A stretch of DNA of 64,000 nt from Heliocidaris erythrogramma. Its lineage: Eukaryota > Echinodermata > Echinoidea > Camarodonta > Echinometridae. Below, one piece after another: positions 20,654 through 32,185 of the stretch; position 1 is the first letter of the stretch; every line of letters begins with the position of its first letter. The notes beneath the pieces were generated by a model. It was not told the DNA's origin and ran no database searches. It was given only the letters and a program-made list of their open reading frames with translations. The stretch covers positions 8,930,303 to 8,994,302 of the forward strand of contig CM046870.1 of assembly GCA_025617745.1 (NCBI GenBank), in the 5' to 3' direction. Made by a program: the position numbers and the translations under genes.

Positions 20654-21313
20654 GTGACCCGCCGCCTCAAAACCTACAATAAGTCGCACGGACTACAACG
20701 TAGCAGACAGCCCAAAATAGTAAATTTGCTTGGATCAGTCGATTTTCTGTTTTTGATAGAAATGGGTAGTTTCATTATCATTCTACCATGTCTCAAATTT
20801 GTGAGTCGTAATTAGACTTAGAAATATGTTTTGGGGGCATTTTAAAATGACTCCTTTTTTCACCTGTCGAGCTAATGAATGTTTGGAGAGCTTTTGTAAT
20901 ACTTTCATTCAATGCCAAATGACTACTTTACCTCTCAAGGTATTAAATTGACTTTTGGAGTGAGTAATGAATAGGTCCTCCTGGAGCAGAGTGCCAAAAT
21001 TCAGCCTAATCTGATAATCCCTTCATACTGGTTGCTATGGCTATTTGAAAACCCAGTTTTACTTGGGCGCACACAGAGAGCGAAGGTTTAGCACTCTTTT
21101 GTTCCGAACTTAAATGGTCATTTTTTCTGAATAGGAGTTGTTGATTGCTGGTGACATACTGATTCTAAATGTGATATTTAAAGTTGTTATCATTGAGTAA
21201 ACTAGGCAAGTGATATACCATTGGAAAGGTGAGAATCTCTACTTTCAGGAAATGTATAAAACAAAAAATAATAATTTTGGCGACTTATTGTAGGTTTTGA
21301 GGTGTCGGGTCAC
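20654..21313. mobile_element. 660-bp MITE with GTGACCCG termini
   Basis: The left terminus GTGACCCGCCGCCTCAAAAC and the right terminus form inverted repeats of about 34 bp; the inner parts CCTACAATAAGTCGC and GCGACTTATTGTAGG match perfectly. No transposase frame. The superfamily was not determined because target duplications are unclear. Confidence 0.8.
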
Positions 21314-21421
21314 ATTTTTTTAATGTACACCCATACCTCTTCCTTCTGACAAAACTTGGTCCATGGGCCTATAAGGGAAAAATTATCCCCAATTTTTGGG
21401 ACCGTCTGACAACCCATCCCG

Positions 21422-21683
21422 ACTTAAAATGTCAGTTTTTGTGTTTTGGTAATACACCGTCCGTCTGCCAAAGTTTGGCGCATATGTTAGATGGGTTGAA
21501 AGACGACCGACTTTGGGGCCGGGGGGGGGGGGCTCTGGGGACTTTGGGGGCCAAACCCGGCGGCTTCGTTCGAGCTGACAAGCTTTTTTTAAATGAGATG
21601 GATGGTCTAAGTAAATTTAAGGGGTCTAATCTCATAGGCCTATGTAAAATGGGGTGACTATTTCGGGACATGCTCCTGGCCTA
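21422..21683 (-). repeat. Inverted copy of the 9797-10050 repeat
   Basis: Same element as at 9797-10050, read on the opposite strand, with G- and C-runs at the corresponding place. The pair brackets the LTR retrotransposon and the two elements downstream of it. Confidence 0.7.
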
Positions 21684-21847
21684 AAGAGAGAGAGAGTTAT
21701 AATGAAAGAGGCAGAGAGAAACATAAATATATTCTAAAGAAGCAGAGCGTAGAAGAGAAAAAAGGGAAGTGTCATCAAACTTTCCAATCCAATGCACAAT
21801 AATAAATATTTAAAAACCCATATTCAACAGAATGTGAAACTTGAATG

Positions 21848-22180
21848 TTTACTTTGACAAGTAGCAGAAACGGTTTGGTGAATGTGTGACTGAAGGCCAC
21901 CGCACACGATATACAAGCTGATGACGATTTAATTTGAAAGAAATTCCAAAATTTGAACGACATGAATTAAACTGAATCGGGTTTATGGATATACACTTTG
22001 ACACTTTGACACTATACACTTTGACACTATACACTTTGACAAGTAGCAGAAACGGTTTGGTGAATGTGTGACTGAAGGCCACCGCACACGATATACAAGC
22101 TGATGACGATTTAATTTGAAAGAAATTCCAAAATTTGAACTGACATGAATTAAACTGAATCGGGTTTATGGATAAAAGCA
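21848..22180. repeat. Tandem duplication, period about 181 bp
   Basis: A segment running from 'tttgacaagtagcagaaacg' through 'gaatcgggtttatggat' is present twice (about 21855-21991 and 22036-22174) with almost no differences. Between the copies lies a small array of 'acactttgacactat' units. Confidence 0.9.
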
Positions 22181-22183
22181 CAT

Positions 22184-22801
22184 TCAGAATAGCAGCCATA
22201 AGGCTAAAACAAATTTAATTTACAAAAATAAACACGTCCATTAAGATACATTTAAAAAAAAATGATTCGATACAATACAGTAATAGAATCATTGAAAGAT
22301 AAAATCAACAGGGAAAATGAGAAGAATAGACGAGACAGAGGTAGATATTTAGGGAAAGAAGAAAAGCTAGGTGAAGAAAATGAAGAACAAGTGGGTATGA
22401 ATATTGATCCCAGCATTAGAAGCAAGATAGAAATTGCAGTCAGATATACTAAATTCAGAGTCATTGGTGATAGGTTTACATAAACAAGGAATTAAAATTA
22501 TGTTTAGGCAGTAGGCATAGATGAACAGAATTAACGAATCATAAATTGACATTAGAACAGTAAAGTAAATTTCGACCATTGATAAATATATTCATTGTAA
22601 TTTAATATGCTTAAATATTGAATTAAGTGATATGTAAAATCTTCATTATTTACTTCCATATGAAAGGAAAGTGCAAGATGTTGATAATGGTGATCCGAAA
22701 TAATCATGCTTATTCATTTCGTCAAAGATATAGGATTAGTATTATGGTTGCAAATTGGTTATAGGTTAGTTTTAGGGTTAGGGTTAGGTATAGTGTTTTG
22801 G
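22184..22801. other. Intergenic, no gene recognised
   Basis: AT-rich. A short K/E-rich ORF at 22262-22483 has no recognisable domain. TTAGGG-like words at about 22772-22791 are too few to be telomeric. Confidence 0.5.
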
Positions 22802-23064
22802 CAGTGGCGGATTTAGGAGGGGCACTTCCGCCCCCCCCCCCCAACCTCTTTTAAAAAAAAGTGTACATTGTGCCCCCTCTTTTTTAAATTGTGCCCCTTT
22901 TGAAACTAATAAGCTTTTTTATTTTTGCTTGTCAGAGAATTTTAAACAACAAAGAAAGCCCAATACGTGTGATAACATTTGTATTCTTCTTTTTTCTTGT
23001 AAGAAAACTTTCGGAGATTTGTGTGCCCCCCCCCCCCTTCTACAAAATCCAGGATCCGCCCCTG
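22802..23064. mobile_element. CAGTGGCGG MITE (hAT-like)
   Basis: Begins CAGTGGCGGATTTAGG and ends CCAGGATCCGCCCCTG, with internal C-runs and GTGCCCCC repeats. The 8 bp before (TGTTTTGG) and after (GGGTTTGG) agree at six positions, consistent with a worn 8-bp target duplication as made by hAT transposases. Non-coding. Confidence 0.75.
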
Positions 23065-26000
23065 GGGTTTGGTCCATGTTTAAGGTTAGGAATTCGGTGG
23101 ATGAAAAGAGGAAGAAAAACAGGCATAAACTCACACGCAACCTACTGCATGGAATATTGTGTTCCATTCACTGAATTGAATGAAGGTATATAAAGGAGAA
23201 CTCCTGCCCTCTAAATGAGTTGCTCTTTAACTAATGATTAGAACTTAATGTAGTAATGTGAAATTTGGAGTATAAGTTTTATTTCAACTAGACTAATCTG
23301 TAGTTCAGAGGTAATTCAGTGGCATGTTTGCCTTCTTTTCAGTGAGTCTAATCTGTAGTTCAGTTGTATGCACTGATGAATCTTTTGAAAGCACAGGGCC
23401 ATTGTCTGTACATCTTTAGCTGACCAGTAGGCTGGTGATAGGGCCCAATTAGGTACCCCTTAAGAATGCAATTGAGATTCTTCTCTTGTATGCTACATGG
23501 ACATGTAGTTGATTGAGAATGTAGTTGAAGGTTGAAGGAGAGGAGCACAAGAAGACAGAGGGAGTGAGACATGAAGCTTTCCTGCTAGGCAAATCGTATC
23601 TACATGAACTGTATATCGAGTTTTAAAGTGAGTCTTTGATATAATGTATATATTTTTTATTTTGTGTTGACGCAGTTGTTATTCGTTGAGGTGTGTTATT
23701 TCTGAACATTTAGAAATTATGATATTTGTGCACATTTGGACCATTACTTTACATTGGTGTACAACTTGTTATTTAGTATGCATATGTGGCAGGCATGTAA
23801 GCCTGAACTTTTATATGCGGTGTCGTACACATACATAATTTTTTATGTTATTTAAATAATAAAAATTATAGCAGGTCTATGGGAGTACATGAATGCTAAG
23901 GCATCATTTTAGATATTTTTAATAGAAATTAGTATTTTATCTTGTATCTTTCCCATATATGTATGGTTGATGTGTATTTTTGCATTCCATTTCAATAATT
24001 TATGTATACGTCGCATATATCTCTGGATATTTTTGTGGTGTTAATACTTACCTTTGTCATTTTTAATTTTACTCCGCCAATTTACTACAGGTTTCTGTAG
24101 CTGGACTGGCCATCAGAAAGTCAAAATTTAACCGATAGCTTTCACCGGCATATATAACCTTATAGGCTGGACACTTGCAGTGTGTGGGCGGTGAGTGTCT
24201 ATATACATTGGGGTATGATGAGATATAACAGAAACAATGTACCACTCTTTTTATTGTTCATTTGTTTTTAAATTTAAATAAATATTGAAGTGTAACAGAA
24301 ATGAAATGATATATATATATATTGATCTATTACCTACAAAATTACCATGGTGCAATAATGTGTTTATTTAAATCAGGATGACAAGATTTGTTCAATCAGT
24401 AGAATCGATTACTGATTTGGAAATATTTAATATAGGCCTACATTTCAGATTAATGAATTTGCGCACAAAAGTATATTCATTCACTCATCATGATCTCTTT
24501 TCTTTTGCTCAAGTTATAATGAGTTATTATCTAAATTGTATACATTCCTTCGTGATTTTTATTGTTTTCTTGTATTTTTTTACTATTCGCAGGGGCTGTT
24601 TTGCCCATACTAATAAAGCTGCGGTACTCAATCCTCAAACGCGCCTATCGAGTGAATTTGTTGGAGAACCCTTCATTAAGAAACCTACAAAAGAGGTCTT
24701 GGGGAAATTCGAGCAAAGATTAAGGAAGTTATACTCTTTCAAATTATTGTGACATGTAATCTATCTTTATTTTGAATAGGTTATGTATATTTTGATATCA
24801 CAAATTTCCCATTGTCTCACCAAACTGATTTCCTTGTATGCAGTTTTCCAAGCTACTATAGTGATATACAAACTATTGCTCGTATGCCTCTTCATTTCCG
24901 TCACAGAAGAATGCACTCCAAAAGTCTGGGTACAAACTGGGTACAAAACTGATTTCTCACAATCACCCACAGTTCATTTATCATCAGATATGTGACACTG
25001 CAACAATATGGTATCAAACTGAAGAGTAGACATCAGCCTTCAAGTTGACACCAGTTTAACATATGTACAGCCTTTCAGGAGGCAATCATGCGTAAAAAGG
25101 CAACCCATACCCTAAAAAATATAATTTCCAGTGGAAAATAGGAGGTAATTGCCTCATTGGTTCGGTCAGTTGTGACAGCATTTTTGCCCTTTCCGCATTC
25201 TACAAAATCTGACCCTTGTTAGTACTGATCAAAAAAAAAATTATTGACTAATATACAATAACCATTGCTTTATACTCATGCTGAAAACTAATATTTTCAT
25301 CTAAGAAACAGATCACGATTTTGGGATCACCACAGTGGTGTTTTTATTATTTTTATTTGTGTTACTCTTAAAATGAAAATAATGCCTAAGTGAATAATAA
25401 TTTGTAATGAGATGCGCATTTCTTTATTTTTCGTTTGTGTCTCTTGAAGAGCTAAACGTGTACATGAAAACTGTGTTAATATCAATATATCTTGGGTAAA
25501 GTCATGAGAAAGTCTGGTTCTTACAAAATAAGAAATTATTATGTTACAAATAAAGTTAGAAAGTAGTAAAGGAATCGCATCACAATCCGATAATAAAAAT
25601 TGAAAAGTTGTATCCCTTTGATAGCAATCTTAATATTTCTAAAATAGGATTACTTCTTTAAATAATTTCTAATGATAATTAATTATTATTTCGTTTATTG
25701 AAAGCAATTCAGACCTATACTGGTATGCTTCGTGTCATCTATAAACCCAAATCACAAAATTCAAAAGTTACTCTCATGAGCCTCCAATCTCGAGGGCTTT
25801 AAGTCTTGTGAACCACCCAACTATTTCTCCTAGGCCTTTTATCTTCAAAGCCGTCAGAAAAACGGAAGGTCTGAACGTGTCAAGAGTCCTATAATCCTGA
25901 TGTACACGATGCGTTAATCCACTTCAGCCAATGAAGCCAGCAGATCGATGATTTGAAAATAATTCATGCCACAGTATAAGCAGTACAATATGACCCTTCA

Positions 26001-26173
26001 GATAATGACGGCTGTTCCCTGAGTTGTCACACAAATGTTATGTATTGTTTGTTTGTTTACAATGTTGCGCCAGTTTTGCCTTCGAAATTCGATTTTAGGA
26101 AAATCCGAAACCTTGCGCTAAGCTATCGGGCCCTGCTCCAAGGGGGCTGCGTCTGTGGCTAGAGAATGCGCCT
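23065..26173. other. Decayed duplicate of the GPCR-A 3' flank
   Basis: Segments at about 23100-23225 and 24770-25860 resemble 6720-6870 and 6935-7570, downstream of GPCR-A, in the same orientation but interrupted. No receptor coding sequence remains to the right of the block. An ORF ending at 24752 follows an acceptor-like 'attcgcag' at about 24591 but matches nothing I recognise. The rest is AT-rich with no gene. Confidence 0.45.
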
Positions 26174-26486
26174 CAGTGGCGTATCTAGGTATTCAGGCGC
26201 CCGGGGTCAACTGTCAAACATGCGCACGCTAGCTAGAGCCTGAACATAATTTTGCGAGGGAGCAAAGGGACCCAGCTTTAAAAAATTTTCGCATTTCAAG
26301 CCCTAAAAAACACAATTTCTTACGCATTTTTGTCCTTGACTGGGGCGCAAACAACCCTCAAAGGCCATAAATTTTCTTGCATTTCTCCCCCTATTCTTTC
26401 TCCCTTTTGCGGTTTTTTGCGCCCCCCCCTTCAAGTGCCGCCAGGGGCACGTGCCCCCTCTGCCCCCCCCCCTAGATACGCCACTG
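26174..26486. mobile_element. CAGTGGCGTATCTAG MITE
   Basis: 313 bp with perfect 15-bp ends CAGTGGCGTATCTAG / CTAGATACGCCACTG. Its right-end sequence (CTTCAAGTGCCGCC to the C-run) is partly repeated again up to about 26590. Same family as 27158-27913. The proline-rich frames across it come from the C-runs. Confidence 0.85.
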
Positions 26487-27157
26487 CATTGTATTCCCCC
26501 TTCTCTTTCTCTCTTTTGCGTTTTTTTGCGCCCCCTTCAAGTGCCGCCCGGCGCACGTGCCCCTTTGCCCACCCCCGTAGAAAGGCTACTGCCTATACCT
26601 GTTCTATGCATTTATATGCCTCAATGTCCTTGAGTGGTGCTTCTGAAAGCCTTGTGTGCAACTGCCATAAAGTCCGGCTTACCCGAGTCGATTGCGTCAG
26701 TACCTGCGCCAATCGATCCGAGAAGGCAATTAACCCATACACCAGTTATTAAAAGTAGTGTTTGCACCGTTCATTTTTCAATTAATTTTTTAACGATATC
26801 ATTCTTTTATGACGTGCAAAAGAACGTACCAGTAATTGACGTGGTCTTTAAATACCTCGCTGCATACCCTTTCATTGACGGAAAGAATGGGAAAGAGGCA
26901 GAGAGATGGAAAAGAGAGAGAGAGAGAAAAAAAAAGGGAAGTGAGAAAGAATGAGAGACAGTGAGAGAAAGAGAGACAGAGACAGGCAGACAGAACGATA
27001 AGGTGGGAAACAGGGGGGGGGGGGAGGGGGAGGAAGCGAGATAGGGAGAGGTGCAGAGAGAGGGGCAATGGTACCGAATAGGACAACTATTTCCAGAGCA
27101 TTCTTGCGAGGGCTATGACCAAGGAAGCGGATCTAGTCTGTCGAGTTGCCATTGTTC
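26487..27157. other. Partial MITE copy and purine-rich tract
   Basis: A second partial right end of the preceding MITE runs to about 26590. A stretch at 26760-26890 is related to 43300-43390 and to one arm of the 9542-9729 hairpin. A GA-rich tract with a G-run lies at 26890-27065. No gene. Confidence 0.5.
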
Positions 27158-27913
27158 CAGTGGCGTATCTAGGTATTCTGGCGCCCGGGGCAAACTATCA
27201 AATATGCGCCCCCAAACCCAATGCCCAAACTCAGATTAATGCGCGTTTATAATTTAGAAATGATGGCACTACGTGAAAATGAGTTTGATGCACATAATAT
27301 TAATAATAATAATAATATTGGATATTTATATAGCCCTCATATCCACCATATTATATGGTGCTCAAGGCGTTATTACGATATTATTACCCCGGTCATCGGA
27401 TTATGACATGCCCGCACACAATGTGTGCACTTTATCCGCTCCCTGGGGAGTATTCCAGCAAGAGCGGTACAATGACGCTCAAATTGCTAAACAAACGACA
27501 TTAACTTTCGCATCCTATCGGGTACCCATTTAACACCTGGGTGGAGAGTGGCAAATGTAGATTAACGTCTTGCCAAAGGACGCTAGTGCTGGGGGGGGGG
27601 GGGGGGGGGGGGGTAAAGTAACCAGAGTCAATTAATGGTTAACACTTTAAAAGCGCCATGGGGAGGGGGGCGAAATAGATCTTGAACATTATTATGCGAG
27701 GGTGCAAAGCGACCGAGCTTTAGAAAAATTTCTCATTTCAAACCCTATAAATCACCATTTCTTACGCATTTTGTCCTTGACTGGGGGGCAAATAACGCTC
27801 AAAGACCATAAAATTTCTTGTATTTCTCCCCCTATTCTTTCTCTCTTTTGCGTTTTTTTGCGCCCCTTCAAGTGCCGCCCGGGGCACGTGCCCCCCCCCC
27901 CGATACACCACTG
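27158..27913. mobile_element. hAT-type MITE with 8-bp target duplication and nested SINE
   Basis: Ends CAGTGGCGTATCTAGG and CGATACACCACTG. A perfect 8-bp duplication CATTGTTC lies on both sides (27150-27157 and 27914-27921), the signature length for hAT transposition. The interior from about 27280 to 27597 is a SINE of the family also at 36055 and 63187, so the MITE is a nested composite. No transposase. Confidence 0.88.
27280..27597 (-). mobile_element. SINE copy (AAT-tailed, degenerate)
   Basis: Read on the minus strand it includes 'ccactctccacccaggtgtt' near its head and ends in a TTA/ATT repeat (27301-27316 on the plus strand). More diverged than the copies at 36055-36369 and 63187-63518; the head is replaced by a G-run. 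Confidence 0.7.
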
Positions 27914-28840
27914 CATTGTTCTCAATAAATCGTGTTGTGTACTAGTTCTTTCTTCCTTTTTTTATTTGATGAAAGAAATAAAATATTGCAAAAGCGTTAT
28001 ATATATTTAGAAATATGTAAATTATTCCTGATGGTGGTCCCGAGTTGTCATATGAAAGGCAATATCGAAAGCATAGTGTGTATTTTCAAGGTGACCCGAC
28101 GTTTGCTTCGGCAATTTCTCTGGGATTCGAAGATACAGGGTTAGGATTAGGGTTGATATTTGGTTTTCATTAGGGTCTGTATAGCGTTTGGTCCAAATTT
28201 TAAGATTAGGAATTGGGTTTGTGTAGGAAATTTAACAAGGAGCAGTAGTTGCCAGAGCACCTGTATTAGAACTTGTTAGCCTTCCATTCGGAAAAAGAGG
28301 CTAATTCTATGTGGGGTCGAGAGCATTTTGTAACAAGCGGTCATTTGGCAATGAGCAATATATATAATTATAGTCTGCACATTTTAAAAAATGCAATGAA
28401 AGTGATTGGATCGTTCACAACTTGAAGTTGAAGTGCTTCAACATGACATTTGAAATTTTTAAAGTGAATTTATTATCGTTTTTCGTGACTTTTATTGCAA
28501 TTATCTGCGTTCTAAGTATTTAGAGATATTTTTTCTAGTTTCGTTGACGCACGAATTTTCTCGACCTAGATGTGTAAATGTGTACCTAGCAACAGACTGG
28601 ACTTTCGAAAGAGCAGCTCTGTTAAAAATGGGGGTAATAGCCTGTGAGCGCGCATGCAAAATGAGTGATAACAAGTTTGACATCATAGTAACAATGTCAT
28701 TTTGTCATAAAATATGTAATAAATAAGACATAAATTTAAAATAGACCATCTCGCTGCAAGAATGTAAACAAATCATAAAAGTGGTTTAATATTAAATTGT
28801 AAATAACACTTTAAAATTGATAAAGACATGTTAAAAATGT
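27914..28840. other. Intergenic, no gene recognised
   Basis: AT-rich. About 28130-28230 resembles 23066-23100 and its left neighbourhood. Two ORFs of about 60 residues on opposite strands at 28501-28726 lack recognisable features. Confidence 0.5.
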
Positions 28841-29089
28841 GTGTCATTTACTCAATTAAAATATTTGTCTTCATATTTCTTTGTTTTCTCAGTGAATTTC
28901 TTTAACGCATTTCATGGAAATGTTACATTTTCAGGTTCAAAGTATTGGAATGAACTCCCAACTGAAATTACTGATTCCACCTCATTGTTTATACTATTTA
29001 AACGGAAATTTAAAATTCTCCCAAAATGGTTATATCGTACAGGCAGAAGCCGACATGTAGTGTTGTCAAAAGAATCGTTTCAATAGGCC
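28841..29089 (+). mobile_element. LINE ORF2 C-terminal fragment
   Basis: The frame 28841-29086 contains SGSKYWNELPTEITDSTSL followed by FKRKFK. This is the typical C-terminal signature of CR1/L2/Jockey-like non-LTR retrotransposon polymerases (a '.. LWNSLP .. TSL..FK..LK' pattern). No reverse transcriptase core is present, so this is a 5'-truncated remnant. The start codon shown has no significance. Confidence 0.6.
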
Positions 29090-29445
29090 ATTCTCCACTT
29101 TTGTATCACACCTATACAGTTTATTATGATTGTATGCCTTTATTCCGAGTGGCAGGGGGGGGGGGGGGCAATTCACTCGCCTACAGCGAGTTGCTGCCCC
29201 TGAGTAGCCAGTTTATTTTGCTGGATTTGATAATAATAATAGCTTGCCTGACGTATCACCAGAATGTGTGTGGGGGGTGCGGGGTGCGGAGATGAGCTTT
29301 TTTTTCTGCATATCAATAAATTATTTTATTTATTTATACATAATCCTACTACATTTGTGCATACGTGGTTGTTGTTTTATATGTATTTTGTTATGTAGTG
29401 CGTTGCGTTAAGTCATCGGTAAAAATTGAGAATAATGCTATAAAT

Positions 29446-29672
29446 CATGTCAGTGCTTTTATTTTAACCCAGTCTTTTCAATTAATACTGCATGAAAACG
29501 TACAGATAAATGAGGGACTCACCTGCTTTTATTTTTCTCTGACAATGTATTTCATGTGTATTTGTACCATTTATCTTGTTTTTACCAATTATACTGTTTG
29601 TACCATTTATAATAATGCAAAAGCGCTGTAAATGTGAAATATGAAACAATAAACTGAAACTGAAACTGTTTG
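29446..29672 (+). mobile_element. LINE-like 3' end with TGAAAC tail
   Basis: Ends AATAAACTGAAACTGAAACTG-like (about 29649-29669), a polyadenylation-type motif followed by a short tandem tail as seen in CR1/L2-like retroelements. The matching segment in R2 ends at about 55109. Probably the 3' part of the same LINE type as 28841-29089, but continuity is broken. Confidence 0.45.
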
Positions 29673-30686
29673 TTTATTTTGCGCTTTCCAGGTTTGATTT
29701 TATGACTGTTATTTCTTGTTAACAATTTTAAGTGATTATCTATATGTATGATGTAAACTTTTGATTTTTACTTGCAATAAATGTTGAATTGGAGTGAGTT
29801 GAGTTAATAAATAAATAAATGAATGGTAAGTACTCTGACTACTCTACATACACCGAATAACAAAAGAAGTATATCAAGTTTCATTTATTGTCATATTTCA
29901 CATTTACAGTATTATTTCTAAAAAAAAAAAAAATTGTCGTAAATCGTACATATATACATCTTATCAAGAGTGTTTGAAATATGATACAGCTGTACATAGA
30001 ATTATTGACTTATTACCAAAAAAAACTACAATAGGTAAATATTCACACAGTCTTGCGAAGTTGTGCGAACGCCGAACAAAGCATACTAGTAAATCTAAAT
30101 AATGAACATTACATTTTAGCATACATTCAGAACGGAAACACAGGTGTATGAAGAAATCAAAGTTAAAGATATGAATAACGAGCCTATACTCAATGTGAGT
30201 CTTGCATCACGAGTATAAAAACTACTGGGAAATTCCCTACTTGAAAACAATGACATGATGAAAACGTTTTCTGTCCTATACCAGCTATATTAATTATTAA
30301 TGAAAGTCAATAAGTTTTTAGTTATTATGTAGTAAATGAGAGGGAAAAAATCGTAAATAACCAAAACGAGTATTTTCTTTTAAATATTTGAGTGAAATAA
30401 ATTAAGAATATGTCGTACAGGAAACCATAGGTAGTTCCAGACAACATGGGCCTCAATTTTCTTCTCTTTTCGCTCAAAAATTATAAATCAGTATAGATAA
30501 CCACATATCAATATGGCGCTCTCATAGTTCTTTATAAATTTTTAAAAAATGAATAATTATGTGCATTGGGTTTTGGTTTACTTGTCATAGGTGGCGCAAA
30601 AACTATTGTCAAAATGAATTTCTTTTTATCAACACGGGATCAGCCTAGCGATGGCAAGTTGCATAGAATTTATTTTGATTTACTAT

Positions 30687-31028
30687 CAGGGTTGGGAAAA
30701 AAATCATGATTTTCAATATAAAATCGGATTTCTTCGATTAAAATCGTGATTTATTTGACTTACATCGATATATTTGATTTGTTTTAACCCTGAATGTTGC
30801 TCCTATAGAAAAGAAACAGATTATTCTGGTAGATCTAATATCAGACATTATTTGGAATAGAAAAACTCTTACTTTGATGAGTTTTTCAGCCAATCCTTTT
30901 TTTTTTAAGAACAGAAAATGATTGATGCATGAACAAATCAACAACAGAATTTCTTATATATTTCTTTGTTTTGTGGTTTAAATCGATGATTTAAAAAATT
31001 CAAGGCGATTTAAATCATGCCAACCCTG
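30687..31028. mobile_element. hAT-type MITE, CAGGGTTGG termini
   Basis: 342 bp starting CAGGGTTGGGAAAAAAATCA and ending AAATCATGCCAACCCTG. Flanking octamers TTTACTAT (30679-30686) and TTTAGTAT (31029-31036) differ at one base, fitting an 8-bp hAT target duplication. In block R2 only the first 30-odd bases of this element survive next to a deletion (57415 and 59422 regions). Confidence 0.85.
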
Positions 31029-31965
31029 TTTAGTATACTCGTATTTTCAGTTGCATTGAAAATAGTTTCCTTACAACGGAAAATTGGGTTATACAATGTT
31101 AACTCCGGGTTAATATCCTTGAACATTTCCCGGTGTCAGTTACATTAATAATAAAAACATTTCACCACCAAATTCCTGTTCTTAAAGCTGAAAAATATTT
31201 TTGAACATTTCCCTATCGCCGATACATTAATCATTAAAATATTTTCACCACCAAATTCCTGGTTTTAACTTCATCTCTTTTGCAGCCCTAAATTTTGAAG
31301 TTGTGCGAGTATGCGATTAATGATAAAATAACTATAATTGGAAAACTTGCACGGATGAGAAGAGGATCATGATTTGCTTTTTAACTAAGTTATAACAAAA
31401 GTTATAACGAAAAAAATCGGGTAATTTTCATTATTAGGTTTTGACAGTTAGTAGTACCAAAGAGATAAATCCTTGGTAGTACGTACTTGCGTTGATTTCT
31501 AAATTACTTCCTCTGTGACAAAGAGCAAGATTTTCATTTATTTATTGTGATCCTTAAATTTCATAGGCAGTATCTAATGGATGTCTACTAAATCTCTGGA
31601 AAGTTTCGCGGAATTTCAGAACAACAATTATACGCATCAAATTGACAGTTTTGGATTATTCCGGGCATGGATATTAAATACAGATCTCATTATCACACTA
31701 TGACTACGTTTGAATGTGAACTGGTATGAAAACCACTAAGATGTAATTACATTCAAATATCGAATATAAAAGGATACAGAACATAAGATAAGATATGCTC
31801 AATGTACTCAATATTAATGTATTATTCAATTGAAATATATATATATATGTGTGTGTGTGAGAAATCAATTGAATTGATTGAGAGAAATAATTTGCCTGGC
31901 TAAATTCATTGTTCCTCCTTACTGACTTCCTTTCTATGGAAATAACTGCAGGGTTTGCAAAAAAA

Positions 31966-32037
31966 GTCTCCGCCGGGAGTCGAACCCGGGTCTTTGGCAG
32001 TGTACGCCAAACTCCTTAACCACTAGAACACGGAGGC
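31966..32037 (-). tRNA. tRNA-like gene, anticodon loop GTACACT
   Basis: On the minus strand a cloverleaf can be drawn: acceptor GCCTCCG/CGGAGAC (one C-A mismatch), D arm TTCT/GGAG with AGTGGTTAA loop, anticodon stem TTGGC/GCCAA with a 7-nt loop giving anticodon ACA, T arm CCGGG/CCCGG with TTCGACT. Seven T residues follow. ACA (Cys codon UGU) would be an odd anticodon, and position 32 is G, so a pseudogene or a tRNA-derived repeat is possible. It lies in the segment missing from block R2. Confidence 0.55.
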
Positions 32038-32125
32038 GGGATGACTGGTTTCCGGCTACACCAGGCACAAACACCGACAGGCAGCCCCTGCCAATGCTAT
32101 AGTATTACAAACAAATTTCTCACAC

Positions 32126-32180
<55 letters not shown>
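32126..32180. repeat. (TA)n microsatellite
   Basis: An uninterrupted run of TA dinucleotides of about 54 bp; a shorter TA/TG run is at 31836-31858. Confidence 0.95.

Positions 32181-32185
<5 letters not shown>

Noticed and set aside
22772-22791. TTAGGG-like words
   Set aside because: Only about two units, in a drifting GGTTAG context that recurs at 28139-28160; not a telomeric array.
24378-24752. 124-residue ORF after an acceptor-like site at about 24591
   Set aside because: No recognisable domain, no further exon, and it sits among decayed repeats.
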